NCBI GenBank assembly: GCA_004028795.1
Contig: SAIW01000022.1
Span: 1 to 64,000, forward strand
Reading direction: 5' to 3'
DNA length: 64,000 nucleotides
Source: Chitinophagaceae bacterium
GTDB lineage: Bacteria > Bacteroidota > Bacteroidia > Chitinophagales > Chitinophagaceae
In this document: positions 42,950-51,237 of the stretch, one piece after another
How the letters are laid out: the number at the start of each line of letters is the position of its first letter
How positions within the stretch are numbered: the stretch's first letter is position 1
The notes under the pieces: generated by a model
Database searches by the model: none
What the model was told of the DNA's origin: nothing
Seen by the model: the letters and a program-made list of their open reading frames with translations, nothing else
Program-made: the position numbers and the translations under genes

Positions 42950-45010
42950 ATGCAGGAAGAGAAAAAGTTTCAGCCGTTTATTGCACCTGAAGTAAAAATG
43001 AAAGAGTTTACTTTTAAAGCGGTATTAACGGGTTGTATTTTCGGAATTATATTCGGTGCAGCAACTGTTTATCTGGCATTAAAAGCAGGGCTTACTGTTT
43101 CAGCTTCCATTCCCATTGCAGTGATGAGTATTTTATTGGGAAAGATTTTTTTAAAGACAACTATTCTTGAAAACAATATTATTCAAACAACAGGTTCTGC
43201 CAGTGAAAGTATTGCAGCAGGTGTTGTGTTTACATTACCCGGTTTTTTGTTTTTAACAGACCCTGCCAGTGCCAGTTTTTTTAATTACTTAACTATTTTA
43301 ATCATCTCCATATTCGGGGGTATTTTAGGAACATTAATGATGATTCCTTTAAGGCGTTCATTAATTGTAAAAGAACACGCTACGCTTCCTTACCCTGAAG
43401 GAACAGCCTGTGCAAGTGTTTTAAAAGCAGGAGAGAAAGGTGGCGATTTAGCAAAAACGGCTGTATTGGGTGTGGTGTTTGCCTTTGGTTATGCCATCTT
43501 CCAAAAAATATTTCATGTAATTGCAGAAGTGCCTTTTTGGGCTACTAAACAAGCCAATAAATATTTTCCTTCAGCCAAAATAAGCGGTGAAATAACACCG
43601 GAGTATATGGGTGTGGGTTATATCATCGGGCCAAAAATCGCAGGTGTATTGGTGGCCGGTGGTGTACTAAGTTGGTTTGTGTTTATTCCCTTAATGGCTG
43701 CATTGGTGCCGGCAGATGCTATTGCACAACAATTACATACGTTGGGTTATTTAAAAGATTTGGCAGTTGCAGGCGGTAAAGGCGGATGGAACCCTGCAAC
43801 ACATACTTTCAATGATTACTCGGCAGCAGTATATTTTGCATACATCAGGCAAATTGGTGCAGGTGCAGTTGCAGCAGGTGGTTTCATTACTTTATTCAAA
43901 ACCATTCCAACCATCATTTCCTCTTTTAAAGGCAGCATCGGTTCTTTAAAGAAAGAAGGAGAAACAGTAACGGAGGTTGCAAGAACAGAAAGAGATTTAT
44001 CTATTAAAATTGTTGGTATTGGAAGTTTAGCATTGGTATTATTAATGGCTGTGCTTCCCAACATACCCGGTGATAGCATCGGCAGTAAATTATTGGTTGG
44101 CGTTTTGGTTTTAATATTCGGGGCATTCTTTGTTACGGTAGCATCAAGAATAGTTGGTTTAATCGGTTCATCCAACAGTCCGGTAAGTGGTATGACTATT
44201 GCCACTTTAATGGGCACCTGTTTAGTATTTATTGCTGTTGGCTGGACGGGTAAAGTATTTGAACCGATGGCATTGGTTGTTGGCGGAATGATATGCGTAG
44301 CGGCATCAACAGCAGGAGCAACATCACAGGATTTAAAAACAGGTTACTTGGTTGGAGCTACACCGAAATATCAACAATATTCTTTATTTATCGGTGTAAT
44401 AGCAGCATCATTAGCAGTGGGTATTACTGTTAAAATTTTAGATACACCAACCGCAGAAATGTTGAAACAAGGCATTCAACATGCTATCGGTACAGAAAAA
44501 TATCCTGCCCCGCAAGGCACATTAATGGCAACATTAATCAAGGGAATTTTATCATTTAATCTGGATTGGAAATTTGTGATAGCAGGTGCTTGTATTGCAA
44601 TAGTGATGGAGCTTTGCGGAATTAAAGCATTGAGTTTTGCCATTGGTATTTACTTACCGTTGAGTACTACATTACCGATATTTATTGGTGGAGCTATACG
44701 TGGTTTGGTTGACTGGAAGAAAAAGAAAAAAGGGGAAGTCACCAATCATGAAGAAGAAGATTTAGGCAAAGGAAATTTATTCTCAACAGGCTTGGTTGCG
44801 GGTGGTGCATTAGCCGGTGTTGTTGTGGCTTTATTATCTGTGAATGAAAAAATAAACAGCACTATCAATAGCTGGAGTGCTGAACATAAACTATCAGAAT
44901 GGTTGGGTGGAGAAAGCAATTACTTTTTATTAGGAGCTGTTTTCTTTTTGTTGATGGGAGCTGTTTTATATAAAATGGCTATGAAGAAAAATGATACAGT
45001 TACCGTATAG
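42950..45010 (+). CDS. OPT-family oligopeptide transporter
   Basis: This 686-residue protein has about 15 hydrophobic helices and OPT features: FTFKAVLTGCIFGIIFGAATVYLALKAGLTVSASIPIAVMSI at the N-terminus, TTGSASESIAAGVVFTLPG, ATLPYPEGTACASVLKAGE and AFAIGIYLPLSTTLPIFIGGAIRG. It probably imports oligopeptides or a metal chelate. It is divergent from the POT gene and overlaps the convergent glycosyltransferase gene by 11 nt. Confidence 0.93.
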   Translation: MQEEKKFQPFIAPEVKMKEFTFKAVLTGCIFGIIFGAATVYLALKAGLTVSASIPIAVMSILLGKIFLKTTILENNIIQTTGSASESIAAGVVFTLPGFLFLTDPASASFFNYLTILIISIFGGILGTLMMIPLRRSLIVKEHATLPYPEGTACASVLKAGEKGGDLAKTAVLGVVFAFGYAIFQKIFHVIAEVPFWATKQANKYFPSAKISGEITPEYMGVGYIIGPKIAGVLVAGGVLSWFVFIPLMAALVPADAIAQQLHTLGYLKDLAVAGGKGGWNPATHTFNDYSAAVYFAYIRQIGAGAVAAGGFITLFKTIPTIISSFKGSIGSLKKEGETVTEVARTERDLSIKIVGIGSLALVLLMAVLPNIPGDSIGSKLLVGVLVLIFGAFFVTVASRIVGLIGSSNSPVSGMTIATLMGTCLVFIAVGWTGKVFEPMALVVGGMICVAASTAGATSQDLKTGYLVGATPKYQQYSLFIGVIAASLAVGITVKILDTPTAEMLKQGIQHAIGTEKYPAPQGTLMATLIKGILSFNLDWKFVIAGACIAIVMELCGIKALSFAIGIYLPLSTTLPIFIGGAIRGLVDWKKKKKGEVTNHEEEDLGKGNLFSTGLVAGGALAGVVVALLSVNEKINSTINSWSAEHKLSEWLGGESNYFLLGAVFFLLMGAVLYKMAMKKNDTVTV

Positions 45011-46091
45011 CTAAGCCTTTATTATAAATCTCAATGCATTGATGATAATAAGCTTCTGCTGAATAATATTTATTAAATGAGCTTTTCAATTTTATGGAAA
45101 GCTCATTTTTATTTTGCTGCAATAAAGAATTGATTTGAGTCATCCATTCTGTAATGTTGAAATTATCAATAATACATTCAGGTAAATCATTAATAATTTG
45201 ATGAACAACTTCTCCTGTTTGATATGTTAAGAAAGGTAAACCCAGCATCATATATTCAATTAAAACCAAAGGGCCGCTTTCAGATTTTGCAGTATGTATG
45301 GCTAAATGAAAATTATTCAATATTGCCTGAACATTATTACAATCATGAATAATTTTGATATGATTATTTAACTGCAACGCATTAATTTTTTCTTTAATAC
45401 TGTTGCAATAATCTTTATCTGCTTCCTGCCCGATAATGGTTAGATGAACAGGCTTCGTGTTCTTCAGTTCATTCATCAAATCAATTGCGAATTCAATGTG
45501 CTTTGCTTTGCGAAAGTTAGCTACCAGCAAAAGTTTGATGCGTTCGTCATCTTCATCGAATAACTTTACTGTTGCAGCATAATTCGGTATCACAATATTG
45601 GAAAGCAAAAACGTTTTTTCAGCCGGCATTTTTAATTTATACAAAGCCCAATCGTAAATAATTCTTGATACTGCAATTAAAATGGTTCTAGGATAGATAA
45701 TACTTTGATCAATGCTTACACTTTGATCTGTTTCAATACTGCCGTAATGATGATGGAAGAATATTTTTTTATTCAGTGAAAATAATTTTGCTGCTAAAAA
45801 AACATAGCGGAGGTTATGCGTTGAATGTACATGCACAATATCGAAAGGTTTGCACCAATCAATCAAGCGTTTCATGTCTGATAAATTCCATTTTGATTTT
45901 CGGTTCAGTTCTTTGATTGCAATACCATCAAGTAGTTGTGCAGCTAATGGCCCTTTCAGTAAAGTAGTGATAACAGTTACTGTATGTCCGTTAATAAATA
46001 AAATATTTGATAGTGTAATCAATACTCTTTCAGCACCGCCGGGTTCAAGCGTATCAATTATTTGAACAACAGAAAGTTTTTTATCACTCAT
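45000..46091 (-). CDS. GT4-type glycosyltransferase
   Basis: This 363-residue GT-B enzyme has an N-terminal acceptor domain (VVQIIDTLEPGGAERVLITLSNIL, VHVHSTHNLRYVFLAA) and a C-terminal nucleotide-sugar domain (LLVANFRKAKHIEFAIDL, AIHTAKSESGPLVLIEYMMLGLPFL). The ESGPLVLIE motif binds the sugar nucleotide. Sugar and acceptor are unknown; no other polysaccharide genes are nearby. Confidence 0.9.
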   Translation of the reverse strand: MSDKKLSVVQIIDTLEPGGAERVLITLSNILFINGHTVTVITTLLKGPLAAQLLDGIAIKELNRKSKWNLSDMKRLIDWCKPFDIVHVHSTHNLRYVFLAAKLFSLNKKIFFHHHYGSIETDQSVSIDQSIIYPRTILIAVSRIIYDWALYKLKMPAEKTFLLSNIVIPNYAATVKLFDEDDERIKLLLVANFRKAKHIEFAIDLMNELKNTKPVHLTIIGQEADKDYCNSIKEKINALQLNNHIKIIHDCNNVQAILNNFHLAIHTAKSESGPLVLIEYMMLGLPFLTYQTGEVVHQIINDLPECIIDNFNITEWMTQINSLLQQNKNELSIKLKSSFNKYYSAEAYYHQCIEIYNKGLAIR

Positions 46092-46107
46092 TATAAGTAA
46101 AGAAAAT

Positions 46108-46138
46108 AAAAAAGCCTCTTTGTAATAAAGAGACTTTT
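46108..46138 (-). terminator. Terminator of the acs-acetamidase operon
   Basis: On the minus strand AAAAGTCTCTTT-n5-AAAGAGGCTTTTTT forms a stem with one mismatch, followed by T-rich sequence, directly after the acetamidase stop. Confidence 0.75.
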
Positions 46139-46153
46139 CAACAAAAACTATTT

Positions 46154-47203
46154 TTAGTTTTTTGTAAAAATATTTTTAGGAAGCATTACATGCACACCTA
46201 CATTACCATCAACCAATTGGGTAATATCTACATCTGCAGCTACACTGCAAAGCATGTAAGCATCTGCTTGAGATAATTTTTTTTCTTCTCTTAAATAGCT
46301 AATCATTTCACGAATGGCAATGCGGGTTGCAGCATTTAAATCTCTATCGCAACCCATTGTAATAACATGTGTAGCAGTTGCTGCTCTTGGCCAATGAATA
46401 GTTTTGCCTTTATGAACAATGAATTGCAGGTTACCGATTAATGATGTTTCTATTGCTGTTATATCAACTTCACCATTGCCTTGTGCAGCATGCCCATCGC
46501 CAATTTCAAACAATGCACCTTTAACATGAATTGGTAAAAAAAGAGAACTGCCTGCAACTAATTCTTTGTTGTCAAGATTCCCGCCATGAACCCAAGGTGG
46601 TGCACTGTTCCATTTGCCAACTTCTTTTGGCGGAGCTACACCCATACTTCCAAAGAAAGGGTGTAACGGAATAGAAATATTATCTGAAAAGTGACCAATC
46701 ATTTTTTCTTTGTCCAAATTAATAATCATCATTTTGCGGTCAAATATTTCGTCAGATAAATAGCCATTCACACCAATTGCATTATATCCGTAAGGGATAG
46801 CCAAATCAATTGAATTTATTTTTATTTCCAATATATCGCCGGGTTCTGCTTCTTCAATATAAATAGGTCCGGTTAAAACATGCCCGCCGGGCCCTCTGTC
46901 TTTTACAGTTTGTACTTCTCTTAATTCTTTTTCTACTTTATCTGCAGGAACACCTGCTGCTTCAAGCCTTTCAGGAGTTGAAGTTAAAAGTGTATGAACT
47001 TTTACATAATCGCCGGAATGAATACTTAATGCCGGTTTTGCTTCAGACCAATAGTTACCCCAAACAACTGTTGAAGGAGATGGAATTAATATGTATGGAT
47101 TTTTATCAGTACCTGCTTTTTGTGCTGTTGCAGAAAAGAAAAATAAAAAAGAAAAAGCGATTGCTATTATTCCTCCATTGTACAGTTTGAATTTGTATTT
47201 CAT
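46154..47203 (-). CDS. Exported acetamidase/formamidase-family protein
   Basis: This 349-residue protein has a signal peptide (GIIAIAFSFLFFFSATAQ) and the acetamidase/formamidase fold: GGHVLTGPIYIEEAEPGDILEIKI, HPFFGSMGVAP, WVHGGNLDNKELVAGSSLFLPIHVKGALFEIGDGHAAQGNGEVD. These enzymes hydrolyse acetamide or formamide. It starts 33 nt after acs on the same strand, so acetate released by it could go straight to activation; an exported location is unusual for the family and is worth checking. Confidence 0.88.
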   Translation of the reverse strand: MKYKFKLYNGGIIAIAFSFLFFFSATAQKAGTDKNPYILIPSPSTVVWGNYWSEAKPALSIHSGDYVKVHTLLTSTPERLEAAGVPADKVEKELREVQTVKDRGPGGHVLTGPIYIEEAEPGDILEIKINSIDLAIPYGYNAIGVNGYLSDEIFDRKMMIINLDKEKMIGHFSDNISIPLHPFFGSMGVAPPKEVGKWNSAPPWVHGGNLDNKELVAGSSLFLPIHVKGALFEIGDGHAAQGNGEVDITAIETSLIGNLQFIVHKGKTIHWPRAATATHVITMGCDRDLNAATRIAIREMISYLREEKKLSQADAYMLCSVAADVDITQLVDGNVGVHVMLPKNIFTKN

Positions 47204-47236
47204 ACTCTTTATTTTATTGCATCACCAATATTTGTT

Positions 47237-49177
47237 TTACAACTTACCATTTTTTATTTCATCCACCACATTCGGGTCTAATAAAGTAGTAGTATCGCCT
47301 AAATTCTGTGTTTCTCCTTCTGCAATTTTTCTTAAAATTCTACGCATAATTTTCCCGCTGCGTGTTTTAGGTAATCCTTTTACAAACTGTATTTTATCGG
47401 GCTTTGCAATAGGTCCGATTACTCTGGTTACAGTTTGCAGAATATTTTTTCTTGTTTGTTCATCGTCTGCAGCATGTTTACCATCAATAATTACATAAGC
47501 ATAAATGCCTTGCCCTTTAATGTCGTGAGGGTAACCAACCACAGCACTTTCCACAACACCTGCATGCATGTTAATAGCATTTTCAACTTCTGCGGTACCA
47601 ATTCTATGGCCGCTAACATTCAATACATCATCAACTCTTCCCGTAATTCTATAAAAACCATTTTCATCTTTTAATGCACCATCGCTGGTAAAATATAAGT
47701 TCTCATAAGTAGCAAAATAATTGGTTCTGCAACGTTCATGGTCGCCATATGTTGTTCGTAAAATAGAAGGCCATGGAGCTTTAATACATAAGTTGCCTTT
47801 CAATAAACCTTGTTCATCTTTTTTAGTAATTGCTTCCCCTTTTTCATCAACCAATATTGGCTGAACACCAGGCAGTGGCAATGTTGCCCAACTTGGTTTT
47901 GCCGGCGTAATACCAGCCAGATTTGAAATTAATACACCACCTGTTTCTGTTTGCCACCAGGTATCTACAATCGGGCATTTTTTCTTCCCGATATGTTCAT
48001 CATACCAATGCCATGCTTCTTCATTAATCGGTTCACCAACGGTTCCTAATATTTGTAATGATGATAGATCATTGTTCTTATAAGGCTCATCACCAAAACC
48101 TATCAAACTTCTTATAGCAGTAGGGGCAGTGTATAAAATATTTACTTTGTATTTATCCACTATATCAAAGAAGCGACTGCATGAAGGATAAGTAGGAATA
48201 CCTTCAAACATTAGGCTTGTTCCACCTGCACTTAATGGGCCATAAACAATATAACTGTGTCCTGTTATCCAACCGATATCTGCGGTACAAAAATGAATCT
48301 GACCTTGTTGATATTGAAACACATTAACGAATGTATAGTTTGTCCATACCATATAACCACCGCTGCTATGTACTACACCTTTTGGTTTGCCTGTAGAGCC
48401 TGAAGTATATAAAATGAACAAAGGGTCTTCTGCATCCATTGCTTCTGCTTCAAAAAAAACTTTACCTTCTTTTTCAACCTGATGTTCTGCAAATTCCATC
48501 TCATCTTCCCACCAGATATCTCTTCCCTTAATCATTGATACCGGAGTTCTTGTTCTAGTATAAACAATTACTTTTTTAACTGTTTTATTTCCAATTAAAG
48601 CATCGTCAATAACATTCTTTAACGGAATCACTTTTTCGCCTCTGTATGCACCATCGCAGGTAATAATAAATTCAGCGTTAGCATCTTCTAACCTGTCTGC
48701 AATGCTTTGTGCACTAAAGCCTCCAAAGATTACAGAATGTATGGCACCAATTCTTGCACAACCTAAAATGGCATATGCTAATTCAGGAACCATACCCATA
48801 TAAATACAAACCCTATCCCCTTTTTTTACACCGTTATTTTTAAGCATTTGTGCAACCTGACAAACACGTTTATGCAAACGGTTATAGGTTACTGTTCTTG
48901 TTCTTTCCTCAGGATTATTAGGTTCCCAAATGATGGCAGGTTTTTCGCCCATTGTTTCCAGATGCCTGTCAATACAATTCTCTGTAATATTTAATTTGCC
49001 GCCTTTAAACCATTCAACTTTCGGTTCTTTAAAATTCCACTCTAAAACTTTATCCCATTTCTTTCTCCAGGTAAAATTTTCTGCAACATCACCCCAGAAG
49101 CCTTCGGGGTCTTGTACGCTTCGTTTATAAGCTTGTTGATATTCTTCAAAAGATTTAATTTGATAAGGGTATGACAT
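47237..49177 (-). CDS. acs: Acetyl-CoA synthetase
   Basis: This 646-residue AMP-forming ligase has normal length. YTSGSTGKPKGVVHSSGGYMVW binds ATP, CTADIGWITGHSYIVYGPL and WWQTETGG contact acetate and adenylate, and PKTRSGKIMRRILRKIAEGE holds the catalytic Lys that is acetylated in relatives. It activates acetate to acetyl-CoA. It opens the minus-strand acs-acetamidase operon and is divergent from the InsA-like regulator, with two operator-like repeats between. Confidence 0.96.
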   Translation of the reverse strand: MSYPYQIKSFEEYQQAYKRSVQDPEGFWGDVAENFTWRKKWDKVLEWNFKEPKVEWFKGGKLNITENCIDRHLETMGEKPAIIWEPNNPEERTRTVTYNRLHKRVCQVAQMLKNNGVKKGDRVCIYMGMVPELAYAILGCARIGAIHSVIFGGFSAQSIADRLEDANAEFIITCDGAYRGEKVIPLKNVIDDALIGNKTVKKVIVYTRTRTPVSMIKGRDIWWEDEMEFAEHQVEKEGKVFFEAEAMDAEDPLFILYTSGSTGKPKGVVHSSGGYMVWTNYTFVNVFQYQQGQIHFCTADIGWITGHSYIVYGPLSAGGTSLMFEGIPTYPSCSRFFDIVDKYKVNILYTAPTAIRSLIGFGDEPYKNNDLSSLQILGTVGEPINEEAWHWYDEHIGKKKCPIVDTWWQTETGGVLISNLAGITPAKPSWATLPLPGVQPILVDEKGEAITKKDEQGLLKGNLCIKAPWPSILRTTYGDHERCRTNYFATYENLYFTSDGALKDENGFYRITGRVDDVLNVSGHRIGTAEVENAINMHAGVVESAVVGYPHDIKGQGIYAYVIIDGKHAADDEQTRKNILQTVTRVIGPIAKPDKIQFVKGLPKTRSGKIMRRILRKIAEGETQNLGDTTTLLDPNVVDEIKNGKL

Positions 49178-49248
49178 AGCAATAAATTATTTTGTAGCAT
49201 TCGAAGTAAAGGCAGTTTTTTGGTTATGACAATAAAAAGAAACGATAG

Positions 49249-49284
49249 TTTGCTAATTTAGTATATTATTGCTAATTTGGTATA
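49249..49284. promoter_or_regulatory. Two direct operator-like repeats between acs and the InsA-like gene
   Basis: TTGCTAATTTAGTATA (49250-49265) and TTGCTAATTTGGTATA (49269-49284) are direct repeats 19 nt apart, differing at one base. Both fit TTGCT-n5-RGTATAY. A third copy lies inverted at 49785-49803. They are natural binding sites for the adjacent regulator. Confidence 0.7.
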
Positions 49285-49305
49285 CTAACACTTTTTATTT
49301 GCCAT

Positions 49306-49728
49306 ATGAAAATAAGATATTGCCCACGTTGCAAAAGTGAAGATATCACTAAAAGTGGTATTGTTAAAGAAAGACAGCGATTTCTTTGTAAAGCTTGTAA
49401 GTATCATTTTACAGTAGAAAAAGAAGGTAAAAGTATAGACCCTTATTACGTAATTAAAGCATTGCAATTGCATATTGAGGGAGTAACCTACAGAGAAATA
49501 GAACGAATTTTAGGTGTTAGTCATGTAAGTGTAATGAACTGGGTAAAAAAGTATAAAATAAAAGCTCCTGAAAACTACGATTATCACCCAACTTATAAAG
49601 TGCTTACATTAACGGAACTATCAGTATTTATAGCTAATCCAGCGAATCTGAAGAATTCCGGTATGATGATTACAGAACTTGGTGATAAGTACATGATGAT
49701 AAAATGGGAGAGATTAAAAAATCAATAA
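49306..49728 (+). CDS. InsA/IS1-type zinc-ribbon and HTH protein, probable domesticated regulator
   Basis: This 140-residue protein begins with a zinc ribbon (YCPRCKSEDITKSGIVKERQRFLCKACKYHF, Cys-x2-Cys twice) and a helix-turn-helix (GVTYREIERILGVSHVSVMNWVKKYKIK), like InsA of IS1. The C-terminal part (TLTELSVFIANPANLKNSGMMITELGDKYMMIKWERL) is not transposase. No InsB, no DDE domain and no terminal inverted repeats are present. It lies between acs and a porin-transporter operon, with repeated motifs on both sides, so it looks like a regulator derived from a transposase DNA-binding subunit. Confidence 0.78.
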   Translation: MKIRYCPRCKSEDITKSGIVKERQRFLCKACKYHFTVEKEGKSIDPYYVIKALQLHIEGVTYREIERILGVSHVSVMNWVKKYKIKAPENYDYHPTYKVLTLTELSVFIANPANLKNSGMMITELGDKYMMIKWERLKNQ

Positions 49729-49784
49729 TAAAACTCTATTTAATTTAAATTAATGAGGTAGATTTTTATATAACATTACCGTAA

Positions 49785-49803
49785 GTATACCACGCAAGCA
49801 AAC
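49785..49803. promoter_or_regulatory. Third, inverted copy of the operator-like motif before the porin gene
   Basis: On the minus strand it reads GTTTGCTTGCGTGGTATAC, fitting TTGCT-n5-RGTATAY as in the two repeats at 49249-49284. It is 65 nt upstream of the porin ATG. Confidence 0.6.
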
Positions 49804-49867
49804 TTTTGTAAACATTATAATTAGGTTCGGTTAAGATTTTACAAAAAAAATCATTAAAAAGCTTGCC

Positions 49868-51205
49868 ATGAAAAAATTCCTATTACCCTTAATGAGTTTG
49901 TTTTTAGCAACGAATGTTGCTTTGGCACAAACTACACCATCAACACCAGTTACAATAACAAAACCTACTGAAAAAAAACCTGATGCATCATCCTGGGGAA
50001 TTAAATTTTCAGGATTTGTACGAAACGATGTCTATTACGATACACGACAAGTAGTTTCTGCCCGTCCGGCTGTACAAGGAGACTTATTATTATATCCTAC
50101 CAACGTTTCTAACGACGTAAACGGAAATGATATTAATGCAGCTTCTTCATTAACAATGTTAGCCATTACAACAAGATTAACGGGTACCGTTACAGGGCCT
50201 GATGCATTTGGTGCCAAAACTTCTGCTATTATTGAAGGTGAATTTTTTGGCAATGCTAATGGAAGTGAAGATGTTTTTAGATTAAGACATGCTTACGCAA
50301 AATTAGATTGGGAAAAAACGCAATTGGCTTTTGGTCAATATTGGCATCCATTATTTGTTACAGAATGCTATCCCGGTGTAATTAGTTTTAATACGGGTAT
50401 ACCATTTCAACCATTTGCAAGAAACCCTCAAATAAGACTAACTCAAAAATTAGGTAAAGAAGTTAATTTAATTTTAGCAGCAGTGTCTCAAATAGAAGCA
50501 TTTGTTAGTCCGGGTCCAACAGGAAGTGTTGCATTAGCAGCAGTTACACCAAGTTCTACTTTTATAAACGATGCGGTTATTCCAAATTTACATGCACAAT
50601 TACAATATAAAGGAAATTCTGTTTTATTGGGGGCTGCTATCGACTATAAAGAATTACGTCCTGCTCTTAGCGTAGCATCTGCTCCTGCTGCTGCAACTAA
50701 AGTTTCAACAAACGAGCGTATTAAAAGTGTTTCTTTTGAAGCCTACGCAAAACTTACAACCAAAGATGTTGTTGCTAAAGTAGAATATGTAAGCGGACAA
50801 AATTTATACGATCAATTAATGATTGGCGGATACCTGGCTTACGGTGCTGCACCTACTATTACATATAAACCCATTAAAGTAAATTCATTTTGGATTGATG
50901 TTGCAGGCACAGGAAAAAAAGTTGTTCCCGGAATATTTTTTGGCTACACCAAAAATAATGGAGCGTCTGATGTAAATGCCGTAGCCTCCTATTCCCGTGG
51001 TATAAGTGCAGCAGTAGCTTCTATTGATAATATTTTAAGAGTAGCTCCACGTATTGAAGTGATTTCAGGTAAGTTTAAATTCGGAACAGAAATAGAAGTA
51101 ACTACTGCTGCTTATGGAACTGCCGATACAAATGCAAAAGTTACAGGTACAACAAATAATGTTACCAATACAAGATTATTATTTATCACTTCTTATTCAT
51201 TTTAA
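49868..51205 (+). CDS. Outer membrane porin-like protein
   Basis: This 445-residue protein has a signal peptide (LLPLMSLFLATNVALAQ) and a barrel with strands ending in aromatic residues, finishing with Phe (TRLLFITSYSF). IKFSGFVRNDVYYDTRQVV and LDWEKTQLAFGQYWHPLF resemble DcaP-type and other carboxylate porins, which I offer only as the nearest type. It stands first in the operon porin, MFS transporter, DUF6814, so it likely admits the same short-chain acid. Confidence 0.78.
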   Translation: MKKFLLPLMSLFLATNVALAQTTPSTPVTITKPTEKKPDASSWGIKFSGFVRNDVYYDTRQVVSARPAVQGDLLLYPTNVSNDVNGNDINAASSLTMLAITTRLTGTVTGPDAFGAKTSAIIEGEFFGNANGSEDVFRLRHAYAKLDWEKTQLAFGQYWHPLFVTECYPGVISFNTGIPFQPFARNPQIRLTQKLGKEVNLILAAVSQIEAFVSPGPTGSVALAAVTPSSTFINDAVIPNLHAQLQYKGNSVLLGAAIDYKELRPALSVASAPAAATKVSTNERIKSVSFEAYAKLTTKDVVAKVEYVSGQNLYDQLMIGGYLAYGAAPTITYKPIKVNSFWIDVAGTGKKVVPGIFFGYTKNNGASDVNAVASYSRGISAAVASIDNILRVAPRIEVISGKFKFGTEIEVTTAAYGTADTNAKVTGTTNNVTNTRLLFITSYSF

Positions 51206-51237
51206 CTGTATTTTTAAATTCAATCAAAACTTGCCAA

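Noticed and set aside
47091-47498. Plus-strand gene over the acs/acetamidase junction
   Set aside because: It is antisense to two clear genes, has no family similarity and no promoter; a reading-frame shadow.
49306-49728. Insertion sequence (IS1)
   Set aside because: Only the InsA-like DNA-binding part is present; no InsB, catalytic domain, terminal inverted repeats or target duplication, and the C-terminus is not transposase.
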